From positions 1 through 64,000 of the forward strand of contig JALQPE010001767.1 in the NCBI GenBank assembly GCA_030407315.1: a stretch of DNA of 64,000 nucleotides. The letters run 5' to 3'. Both the position numbers and the translations under genes were made by a program. Position 1 is the stretch's first letter. Every line of letters starts with the position of its first letter. Under the pieces are notes generated by a model that searched no databases, was not told where the DNA came from, and saw only the letters and a list, made by a program, of their open reading frames with translations. Of the stretch, positions 32,614 to 41,873 are shown one piece after another. The stretch comes from Asparagopsis taxiformis (taxonomy: Eukaryota > Rhodophyta > Florideophyceae > Bonnemaisoniales > Bonnemaisoniaceae).

Positions 32614-34290
32614 GTTGAGATACCTATATGTGTATCTGAGTTCTCACGTACATTGAAATGTTCAAACCAGAACGCATTTTGTATGGAAACTGGAGCGCCC
32701 TGCTCAGTAATTGGTCTCCCTGAGGCCAGGAAACTAGCTAAAAGTGTTAGAAGAAGATTGAGAATGACCACTTCTCACCACCGTATTTGTTTTGCAGGTA
32801 CGACATTTCAGTCACTTGGACAACTATCAATTCCACTTCCTACTTGTAGGACCTTAGCCCTTTTAGATGGATTATACCTCCGAGGAGGATTAGAGGATAG
32901 GGATAAGGCTTCGAACTCACGAGTGAGAGCGCCGATTCCACGAGGCTGGTGCCTCGTGCGATCCTAGTAGCCCGAGGGCTGTGTCGGGTGGATCGATCCC
33001 TCGGAGCCCGGACACCTGTCTCCCAACCCGGTAGCGGGTGGTAGAGCGGGGTCCGGGACGGCTGGATCTAACCTACCGGAGGGATCTATCGGCCGTGGCC
33101 GTCCTCAACCCACTCAAGGGTTAACTAGGCACTTAGCGCGATGGATCCCCGCGGGGATTGTGGTCGCCTCCACGCGTGGTTTTCACACGACGTATTCCGC
33201 AACTGTGATACCACTGACGGCAGCGGTAGGGACCGTTTGAAAAGCCTGCGGGCGTTGGCTTCGGTTGACCGGCTGGGGGTGCCAACCGACAGCACTCCCA
33301 GTCGGCAGCCTTGTCCCGGTGGGCGGAAGGCCCCTCCCGGTCGCCTAGCGGCGTTAAAAGAAGCGGGAAGGTTCTCCACTACCGTGGAGACGAAATGCCC
33401 TAGGGCAACCCACGTGCACTCCCGCCGGAGGAGGCTCGCGGCGGGCAATTGGGGAAATGTGCGAGCGAACCCCAATTGGAGATCGAAACGGAGCAGCGGG
33501 TATCCGGTAAGGGAATTGCCGCCGCCGTTTAGTTGTAAGTTAAACGACCACGGTCGAAAGATTTGGAACCGAGACGATCTGCCTTTATTGTAGCTTAGTG
33601 GTCAATCCGTTGACTTTAAATGGTCAACGAGACTGCCGGGACCGGACCAGGACCAATGGTTCCGGTCCGGCGTCCAATGGACCTTGTGGGGTGTTTATGT
33701 GGCCCAGGGGCCTTACAGAGTAAGTTGCTACGTTGCTACGTGTAAACTAATGGAAACGGCTAGCCGTAACGTACACGTGCACAACTGTAACGGGAGAATC
33801 CTCCCGCTCGCACACGTGTGTGACTAATCGCGCCTATATCGCTACACGTTGCACGCTCGCCGAAGGGTCCCGCGCAAGCAATGTGGCCCGGTGCCAATGC
33901 AAGGCGGCACGCGCCCATTCGCCCTTGGGCGACAATTGCCTTGCCACGTCACCGCGGCCATTGATTCCCAACGCGGCTCTTCGCGGCTGATTCCCTATCG
34001 AGCACCCACTCACGCTCTCGAGCGTACCGCTTAAGCGACCCTTCCTGGCGCCCATTCCAGACGCCTGGAATTGTCCCTCCCGCGATCGCTCGCAGCGCAA
34101 TACGGGACGAGTCCCACACTACTCCTCCCGAAATTTCCCCGATACATGTCAATATGGATGTCATTAATGCTGATATCCCAGCTTTACTTGGTCTTGATGT
34201 ACTTGACCGACATAACATGTACCTTGACACTGTCATTAACCAACTTGTGAAATGCACAACGATAGATAACCCCAAAAGCTAAAGCTACCA
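32614..34290 (+). pseudogene. Retroelement aspartic protease, split by an LTR-like insertion
   Basis: The N-terminal part (to 32844) has CMETGAPCSVIG, where the catalytic Asp of DTG is Glu, consistent with decay. The C-terminal part (34119 on) has ALLGLDVLDRHN, the second conserved protease motif. Between them sits a 1,274-bp insertion flanked by CTACT. Taking out the insertion and one CTACT rejoins the two parts in the same frame, with IPLPTP leading into EISPIHV. Confidence 0.7.
32845..34118. mobile_element. LTR-like insertion (probable solo LTR), 1,274 bp
   Basis: Starts TGTAGGACC and ends GTCCCACA (TG..CA, with TGT/ACA inverted ends). It is flanked by the perfect 5-bp duplication CTACT (32840-32844 and 34119-34123). 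GC-rich, with no coding region for transposition, so it fits a solo LTR left by recombination of a larger element. A minor tRNA A-box-like string at about 33591 is not part of a complete tRNA. Confidence 0.8.
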
Positions 34291-34348
34291 TGTCATAAGA
34301 GATTGGTCTGTACCTGTCACGCGCTACAATAGTCATGTTTATGCCAGC

Positions 34349-34535
34349 ATGGGTACGCCAAAACTGGCTTTCTTTGGAAGAGTGCAACTTGAGAAATTAC
34401 ATCGCCAATTCTGTCATCCCTCTGCAGACAAGTTATACCGATTGCTTAAACGCGGTAGACCAGAAGAGACAAAGATAGAAACCCTCAAGATTCTAGAAGA
34501 CATATCTAAGCGCTGCGATCCCTGTCAGAGAATCC
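34349..34535 (+). pseudogene. Integrase zinc-finger fragment
   Basis: HHCC motif: LHRQFCHPSADKLYRLLK followed by CDPCQR (H-x4-H ... C-x2-C). It is in the same frame as the protease tail but separated by a TAA. The fragment ends where the gypsy LTR starts at 34536. Confidence 0.7.
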
Positions 34536-35217
34536 TGTCATACCGCCTGGCGGTCCTCTCAATCTGAGCCGTGTCGCTTCCCTATTGGGTACCCACTTAA
34601 GGGATGTGCCAATCACCAGGCACCAGCCAACTGGGCGTGTTTCCTGTAATTGGGACTAGTGCAAGGCTGTAAATACCCTACTCGGGCCTATCGGCCACGG
34701 CCAAGACCCTACAGGGGGCAAATTTCTAGCTTAAGCTGATCAGATGTACATTACAATGTAAGCCTAACTGGCAATAACCTCGCGGGTAGGCGAGTGCCGT
34801 TAACTGGGCTCTGGTTGGTCACTAACTGGATATTTATTCCTAACCACTAACCTTAGCTTACAGTAGACTTAGTATAAATACACCGCTGGAATAGCCAGTA
34901 GGCACGGTTTCTAGAGTAACGTAAACTCAAGTGGAATTACGACCCATTGGAACAGTGTTCGCATACCTATTGTTCAACCCCTCTCCCGGAAAATCTAAGG
35001 GTTAGCCAACAGCTCGACGGATTACGTCACTTGCTCCATTAATAACCTCGCGTGAGCGCTATAATCGCACAACCCCCTCCGGGTAGCGATACCTTCTCTC
35101 ATACGAGACTACCTGCTGGGTACGTTATAAGGTTCATCTGCTCTACCACCTCCTCTACCGAGGCTCGGGACACCTGTCGGGTGGTTTGCCGCTCCTGCAG
35201 ATTTTCTACCTACTACA
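34536..35217 (+). repeat. Probable 5' LTR of nested gypsy element
   Basis: Begins TGTCATACC immediately where the integrase fragment stops, and ends CTACTACA. It is followed by TTGGTCTCTCGACC, a plausible primer site, then Gag at 35296. The boundaries are inferred from TG..CA ends and context. The second LTR was not found in the window. Confidence 0.6.
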
Positions 35218-35295
35218 TTGGTCTCTCGACCTAGAACCTTGTACCCTCTGGTAACTCTCCTTGGGAGAACTTCCCCTTTTCACATCATCTCCACG

Positions 35296-36570
35296 ATGCC
35301 TCGTAACCCTACAGCGGGACTCTCTAGTGAGGACATAGCGCCTGCCAGCGACTTATCCGATTCTGATCTGATCGCCGAAGAAGGCGTGGTGATCAACACC
35401 CTACAAGATCGGGCTGACCGAATCTTCAACGAACGGTTGGAAGAGTTCAAGGCTGAATTCAGCACCGTCGTCGAGAAGACTGTTCAAGACCGCAGGGCGG
35501 AGATCGTAGACGCCACGGTCGAAACCGTAATGGAACTGGTCGAGCCAAAGCTGATGGCCGCCAGCCGAGAAGCCACCCAAGATCGGGACGCCGAGTTCCT
35601 AGCGGAAACCTGGATGCAGGTCAAAGCCGAATTCGCTAAACGCGTATCCCGTCTGGAAACTCGTCTGGAGGAGCTTTCAATTCACGGCTTTAATGCCAGT
35701 CCGTTAGGACAACAGGAGTTACCTTCGGGCCGCATCCAATCGGCTGACTTCCCCGATCCTATACCCGGTAGGGAGAAAGAAGAAGAAGATCCCCGATTAG
35801 ATCAAGTCGCCGAAGCGACCAGACACCTGTCGGACCGTGTCGACGCCCTAGCTGAGTCGCTATCCCAGACAGGGAACATCTCTCGCACGAGACAACACTC
35901 CCGTGCCACCGGAATCGAACTGGAAAATCCCTCGTGGGACGATGAGGAAGGAACTCTTGAAGAAGGATTAGTGCCCCTGAAGGATCGCGAACCCGCGTTC
36001 GACCAGGTGGTCTCCTATCGGTACTACCGACTCAAGAACAAGTCCTTAACGACCGACACCTCAATGGGGAAACTAAGAAGCTTATACAAGCTAACAGAGA
36101 AGATCTGTAATTTTAATGCGTCACTAACGCCGTTCGATGGTACGGAACCTATCGACATCCTCCGGTTCCTCGCGGAATTTCAAGATGCATGTGATTCATG
36201 TGGAGTCTTGGAGGGAGAAGCTACCAAGTTACTGAAGTATTTCCTAGAAGGAGAACCCCAACGGTTTATCGCCGCTGAGGCGCGAAAGTGCAAGCTTCTC
36301 AACCATCTGCAACAGCAGATCACTTGGCCTCAAGCCGTTAACGCCCTTCTGGCTCGCTACGCGACGGACAATGTCCTAGCGGACGCATATGACGCAGTAA
36401 CGCGTATTCAGCAAGGCCCGGATGAGGATGAAGCTGCATACGCAGACAGACTGCAGGACGCTGCTCTCCTGAGTGCGAACGTTTTCTCGAAAAGAGACTT
36501 GGTAAACTATTACCTCAAGGGCCTACGCCCAGAGGTTAAACACACCGTCAAGGTTACAATTGGCCGCTCC
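35296..36570 (+). pseudogene. Ty3/gypsy Gag, truncated
   Basis: ATG at 35296 (MPRNPTAGLSS). N-terminal half: long coiled-coil-like region rich in Glu, Arg and Ala (RLEEFKAEFSTVVEKTVQDR). Residues about 300-420 form a Retrotrans_gag-type domain (ILRFLAEFQDACDSCG, LLKYFLEGEPQRF, RLQDAALLS, YYLKGLRPEVKHTV). After about 36565 the frame stays open to 36798, but the protein becomes a Ser/Thr/Arg low-complexity string encoded by GGACGTCC-type repeats. The Gag is therefore truncated before a zinc knuckle, and no protease, RT or integrase follows. Confidence 0.75.
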
Positions 36571-36870
36571 GGCGGAGAACGTCTGTGTTCTCGGAAATGG
36601 ACGCGGACGTCCACAACCTCTAGTACACCTAGTATTACTAGGCGGACGTCCATGTTCTCCAGTATTTTTGGATGTCCGCCTAGAACCGGACGTCCATGCG
36701 GTCTAGTACGTCTAGTATTACTAGGACGACATTCATTGTTTCTAGTACCACGGATGTCCCCCTCGGGATGGACTTCCACCATGTCTATTTCAACCTAGGA
36801 CGAGCGCCGGTTCAGAAATTCAAAAATTTCGACCCCAGAAATTTCTGCCGCCGTGCTCGACATGGATGTC
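36571..36870. repeat. GGACGTCC / TCTAGTAnnnCTAGTATTACTAGG repeat cluster
   Basis: Repeated (G)GACGTCCA or its GATGTCCGCC relatives near 36601, 36643, 36671, 36689, 36760 and 36864, alternating with TCTAGTA..CTAGTATTACTAGG copies at about 36620 and 36710. The same palindrome recurs at 38255 and 38710. Unrecognised repeat family. Confidence 0.6.
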
Positions 36871-36899
36871 CGCATCCATCACGGCGACCACTCTATTTT

Positions 36900-37880
36900 T
36901 CTTGTCGGTCGGCTCCAATTTTGTCTTCAATTTTTTCATCCTCTCGCTCACACCCCCTTCCAGTTGGTGCTCACCTCCCCTGTACTGTACCTCAAACACC
37001 CCCATTACCACTCTAGCACGCATTTTCAGCTACCTATCCCCGCTTCCACGGTGCACACCTCCATTCCATACCTACTTTTCTGCTCTACCGTACAGATTTC
37101 GTATAACCAGTCCTCATACTACCTCAGAATAGGGAAAAACACCCCCTATCTCCTCGACCATGCTCTCCCCCATCACCTTTGCAACGTATTGTTCTTCAAT
37201 ACTCTCTCTCCTCTACCTTCAACCCCTCCCCTTCGCCCTCTCCACAAACTTCCCCTGCAGTTTACTCTTCGAAAACCTCTCACTCCCCATCCCGTACCCG
37301 ACCGGCTCCACCCCTCCCTCCCTCAGCTGCTCCATGCCCCCACGCCATCCGCATCTTCGATACCGTATACACCACCACCACCGGCCCACGCTCCCGCTCC
37401 CCCGCCGTCTCCCCAGAAACCTCCCCGCTCTGAACCACATATCAACCCCCCACTTCGCAGCCATCCTCCCACTCCCCTCCCTCCCCAAATACAATAACCC
37501 ATTCTTCTCCATCACATCCCCACTCAACACAGCCAGAACAGACGCCACCCCCCTCCCCCCTCTTTCTCCTCACTTTCCTAAAACCCCCCTCCTTTCGGGG
37601 CCTTCAACCGCACCCTCCTACGGTCCCACCTAAACACCTCCTCCGCCCTCACTACCCCAACACCCCGCAGCGTCTCCCCAATCCCCATAATATGCTCGTC
37701 GGCACTCCTCTCCGAATCACACTCCAATCTAAACCCGCACTCCGTACATTTCCACCTCCCCCTGTACCATCCCAAGATTCCATCCACCCCCCCACAGAAC
37801 ACATCCTCATACCTCATCCTTAAAACCTCCATCAGCTCCATGTAAATTTCGATGTAAATATTTTCTCTACTATGCAATCT
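36900..37880. other. Strongly pyrimidine-rich tract (plus strand)
   Basis: The plus strand is dominated by C and T with very little G for about 900 bp. Long open frames here are composition artefacts, with one possible exception on the minus strand (37578-37850). Confidence 0.7.
37578..37844 (-). CDS. Possible Cys-rich (zinc-finger-like) protein fragment
   Basis: From the ATG near 37844 (MELMEVLRMRYEDVF) about 88 codons read like real protein despite the skewed composition: RWKCTECGFRLECDSERSAD with C-x2-C and a further Cys and His, then HIMGIGETLRGVGVVR. It could be the zinc-binding part of a transposase or a host gene fragment. The frame below 37578 continues only in other frames. Family not recognised. 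Confidence 0.3.
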   Translation of the reverse strand, partial: YMELMEVLRMRYEDVFCGGVDGILGWYRGRWKCTECGFRLECDSERSADEHIMGIGETLRGVGVVRAEEVFRWDRRRVRLKAPKGGGF

Positions 37881-38202
37881 CAAACAAGTATGAGCCTATG
37901 CCTTTCCGCTTTGTCAACCCTGAATATTGGTACTCATGTATTCATAAAATAGGGCCACCCACATCCCTATCCCGTTCTGCAAGCTTTACAAACCACTAGA
38001 CGCATACTCCACAACTCAGTTGTATAGGCTATACAACAAACACTACTCGCTATTTCAGACGATGCGGTACACAAGTAGCGTAGTCTCAACCTTCCGTGAC
38101 GCCTTCCCTGATGCGTACAAGTGCGAAACACGTCTAGACGTATATCAGAAGTGAGTGCGGGAATTTTCGGCACAGGAGATGCTGGGCCACCAAATTGATT
38201 TT

Positions 38203-38284
38203 TCGGAAATTTTAGAATTTCTGGGCTGGCCAGCAATGCAATCGAGCTGGACATCCACCGGACGTCCATTTCAGGTTGGTCGCG
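38203..38284. repeat. Direct repeat A (copy 1)
   Basis: About 82 bp resembling 38647-38733: GAAATTTTAGAATTTCTGGG, then CTGGCCAG, AATCGAGCT and CATCCACCGGACGTCCA. Confidence 0.7.
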
Positions 38285-38375
38285 AGAGGGTGGGGCGGGA
38301 CCATGATGAAACAAGGACCAAGACCTTTCCCTGACGTGTTGAGCCTGAAATCGACCCTTCGTGAGACGCGATTTT

Positions 38376-38497
38376 GGCTTACAGTTGGTGCTAATAGAAG
38401 CCAGTGATAGCCCCGATCGGGGCGGCAGCCGGCTCCGGCTTACAGTTGGTGCTTACAGACGCCAGTGATAGCCCCCGATCGGGGCCGGCGGTCGGTT
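38376..38497. repeat. Tandem duplication of a 61-bp unit
   Basis: Two units each start GGCTTACAGTTGGTGCT and contain the palindrome CCCCGATCGGGG. Confidence 0.7.
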
Positions 38498-38646
38498 CCT
38501 GGGGCCGTTGTGGCCAAATTAGACACCCTGATTTGAATTAAAATTTGGGCTATTCTCAAAAACATGCACATGTGAACATGTTTTTGAGATGGGGGTGTGC
38601 CGTACGGCACAATCGACCCGCCGAAATCGATGATTTTTTACAATTT

Positions 38647-38733
38647 TTCTCTGCCCGAAATTTTAAAATTTCTGGCCTGGCCAGTAGTGCAATCGAGCTT
38701 GACATCCACCGGACGTCCAACTCAAGCTGGTCG
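38647..38733. repeat. Direct repeat A (copy 2)
   Basis: Copy of 38203-38284. It is preceded at about 38551-38576 by a 13-bp stem (TCTCAAAAACATG/CATGTTTTTGAGA) and at 38594-38610 by the palindrome TGTGCCGTACGGCACA. Confidence 0.7.
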
Positions 38734-38987
38734 TGTGTTTCAAACTTGAACCCATTACCGGAAGCTAATAGGCGATGAAGCACGTTCACGCCCAATTTTT
38801 TTTAATTATGGCTTAGACCATCTAGTCTAGTCCAGAGATATTTGGGAATCGTCCCGGATTGCAATGGAAAAACGGGTCTGAGAGCATGATACGGAAGCTG
38901 ATTAGAAATGGTTCATAGAACGAGAGCGATAAAGGCGATGATTATATTCTCGATAATTGTTTACTAATGTAGTTGCTCTTGAAGTAT

Positions 38988-39287
38988 CTAGCTGTCGGAA
39001 AATTGTTCATCCTCTTCTTCCTCGCTATAACTAGAGTCTCCTTGCACAGGCTCTATCGGCAGCCGCGGAGTTGAACTTCTCCTGATGTTCTCTTCAGCAA
39101 TTGAGGGATTTTTCTTCCTCACCCGAAGGAGTCCGAGCTGCCCTGTCTTCGGCCTACGATCTTTCTTGACCGGGACGGGAACAACTGTCTTGTGGCGAAC
39201 ATTGACAGGTGCCGGTTGACTTTGCCTGGCAGACCGGCGCGGAGCATTGGGGATTACTTCTTCTTCGAATCCCAACCGCCTGATGAA
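38988..39287 (-). pseudogene. C-terminal part of dioxygenase-like gene, left of the transposon
   Basis: The frame is read from 39287 leftwards: F-I-R-R-L-G-F-E-E-E, then a basic tail (RRSARQSQPAP, RKKNPSIAEEN) and an acidic end (SSYSEEEEDEQFSDS) to the stop at 38988. It has no start of its own. It continues in frame from the part at 50624-51364 once the 11.3-kb element and one TGAA copy are removed. The tail may be a nuclear or binding extension; no domain is recognised in it. Confidence 0.75.
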
Positions 39288-41260
39288 AACAGTATATTCG
39301 TGTAGATGAGAATAAGATTAAAACATGAGAATGAAATTCTTAGTTGGAAATATTGGAATATTTTTATAAATTAAATGAGATTGCTGCACGGAAAAATAAT
39401 TCCATAGTGATTGAATGCCGCTTCCAGCCGTAGATGTACATTCATATTCACTGCATTTGGAACAGATCAGGCAGTAGCGCAGCTGCTTGTTATTGCACCA
39501 TAACACAATCTTCCTATGGGAACCAATCTCTAGTCAGTAGTCTAGTGCTCCCGCAATCTCATAACTAACTAGAGCCACGATCTGAATCTTTCAATTTGCT
39601 ACCAGTCATTATCTCAATGCATTTATTCTCACTTGTTTCCTTTACCACAACAGCATTCACACTTCATGATTATAAATAGAACCAAACCTGAGCTCATGAA
39701 ACTTTGGCAAAGCATGAGCAGCATAGTCGATTATCACTGTACCGTGAGGGTCTCGTCGCAGACCCAAAATGATGCAGATGAAGACACAAATTAGACCACA
39801 TGAAAACCTGTAGAACATGAACGTCATCATATGAGCATGCATGCTTCGTAGATATAGACAAACAGGTATGACATCTCAGAAACAGCGCATGTCGCAACAA
39901 GGTTGCATACATCAGCATGGCATGGATAAGTATGGGCATGATGGAGAAAATTTGCGCTGGAGCTGAAGCTAGAGGATCGTCCGAAGCGTGAAGAAGCGTC
40001 AAACTCTCCGCGAACCTGCAGCGTAGCTCTGATGCTTCCATATAATGAGGCTAAAAAGGGCCCATTTTCAATGATAGTGTGTGAGGGAGCTGTTATATTT
40101 GGTCACCAAGCTGGTGGGTGAGTCGGGACTAACATCTTGTGCGATAAAGAGCACTTTCCAGTGCCTTCGTTGAGATTCAAGAGCGATGTTCAGCCGTATA
40201 GTTGGACACTGATGTGGCAAATGGAGTGACATCGGTAATGGTGGAGCTCCGTAAATTATTTGCGCGGCATGGTGGCAGCTAAATCTGTACTTGTGGCTCC
40301 GAAAGAGGCGCAGGACGCACAAGAACTGCAGTGGAAAGGCTGGTTGTATAATATGGGCACGAAAACGAAGCAGTGATCCATATGCTGCCCAGCGGGCAGT
40401 AGGTGTGCTATTGTGGGGCTCATTTCGGAACGTTATCAAATTCCTCCTTGAGCAGCATGAGCAGTGTTGTAGAAGCAGTATAGCTAGCCACTGGTGTAGA
40501 TGGATGTATCAAGCTCGTTCGAGCATGATGGATCAGATGATATGACACCATAAGGTGGAGATGCTGCGTGGTGTGGTGGCAGCTAGAACAGATTATGTCA
40601 GTATGGGAACGACGACGAAGCAGTGTACCACAAAATGCATATTGTGTAACAAGCACATTGTATACAGCATGCTGATTTGGTGCACCGCGCACGGATGATC
40701 GTTGTGGAATGAAGGTACATTGCGCTAGATAAAGAGTGAGGCGCACAATAGGAGAGGAACTGCTGTTGGAAGTACCAGGACGTGGGCTGCTCGCACGGGA
40801 TATATGGGCGTGATATGCAGGCAGCGATTCTGTCCGCGTTCCGGGCAGTAGGAATGCTGCAGCATAATTGCATACGTGATGAGGCGCGCAGTGATTTTCT
40901 TCATGGTATGAAGACAAATTGCGCTAGATGAAGAGTGAGGCGGAAAACAGGAGAGAAGCAGTTATTCGAAGCGCGGGGGTTCTGGCGATCTGGATGGGTT
41001 ACATGGGCGCGGTGTGCGGAAGGTAGGAAGGTAAGTCGAACCGAGCTAGTACGTCAACGGCTAGGCCGTCAAAATACAGCAGTAGTTCAATGGTCAAACC
41101 TTACGAATTTCTGGAAGCCAACATTTTTCTGTCAAGACAGACTGCTATTGGTCATTCACATAAACTGTAATCTTCGTAAATTATGACCAATTGATGGTTT
41201 GCAGCGGCAATGGCAGCGTATGCTTTTTGAGCAGCTTCAATGATATTCAAACCAAGTGGC
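39288..41260 (+). repeat. Left terminal inverted repeat, 1,973 bp
   Basis: Reverse complement of 48650-50622. It contains internal subrepeats: a 24-mer at 40352-40375 and 40602-40625 (21 of 24 identical, TATGGG.ACGA..ACGAAGCAGTG) and a roughly 105-bp unit at 40719-40826 and 40918-41025. Open frames inside are mirrored in both arms and show no coding features. Confidence 0.95.
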
Positions 41261-41873
41261 GTCAGCTGCTACACGTGGTCTCAGATTCTATCATTTGCAG
41301 TATGCCGGTCATCCAGGAGAGAACAGCTGGTAAAAAGAGTAGAGGCACCTCATGAACTGTTGATATCAGATACGATCGTTGAAGAAATTTCAAAGTTGTA
41401 TCGATTATCAAAACGGCGACGATGACCTCCGTGGGTTCTGTCAGTCTAGAACCCTCGAAGATTCAGCAATGCTTCAATGCTGCGAACACATATTGGAGTC
41501 AACTTTCATTATGAAAGGCAAACTACAAACCTGATTTGTCCCATAACGCTTTCCAAGTTTGTCGAAAGAGCAGATGTCATTGCAGATAACTACGACATTT
41601 CACAGATGGGCGGAGGATTCAATGACATGTCCTGGAGACACCTATCTGCATTTAATGCATTCAGAGGCCTGTTCAGCAGTATTTCCATGACCATATCTAT
41701 CATTCTGTCGGATTTGGACATTGAAATAGATTCTAAGCGCTTCTCTATCAATCTAAATGTCGACTAGTCTGCCAAAACACCAACGAAATATCGCTGTTTA
41801 ATTCTAATGAGTCGAGGCTGAAGTTGAGTGTGCTAGGAGATAGCAGAACATTTGTTTCAGCTTCGATACTATC
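41261..41873. other. Element interior between left repeat and methyltransferase gene
   Basis: A plus frame at 41477-41767 (96 codons) reads partly like protein (SKFVERADVIADNYDISQMG) but has no recognised motif. It may be a gene remnant. Confidence 0.35.

Larger units (their letters stand above)
30764..34535 (+). mobile_element. Decayed gag-PR-INT retroelement, host of two nested insertions
   Basis: Gag, protease and the integrase zinc finger are recognisable in that order, as in Ty1/copia-like elements (INT directly after PR). It is dead: in-frame stops in Gag (31496-31498) and between PR and INT (about 34280), an altered protease active site, a 1,274-bp insertion in PR (32845-34118), and a gypsy LTR at 34536 that cuts off the rest of INT and all of RT. 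Its LTRs were not identified. Confidence 0.75.

Noticed and set aside
33591..33650. tRNA-like string (TAGCTTAGTGG, an A-box match)
   Set aside because: No matching B-box, acceptor stem or anticodon arm at the right distance; it lies inside the LTR-like insertion.
36853..37497. 214-codon plus-strand frame in the pyrimidine-rich tract
   Set aside because: Pro/Ser/Leu/His composition follows directly from C/T richness, which removes stop codons; other frames are open as well.
40420..40917. 165-codon open frame in the left inverted repeat (mirrored at 48993-49490)
   Set aside because: Lies wholly in the terminal repeat, overlaps other open frames, has no motif, and its Ser/Thr/His-rich composition does not look like a folded protein.
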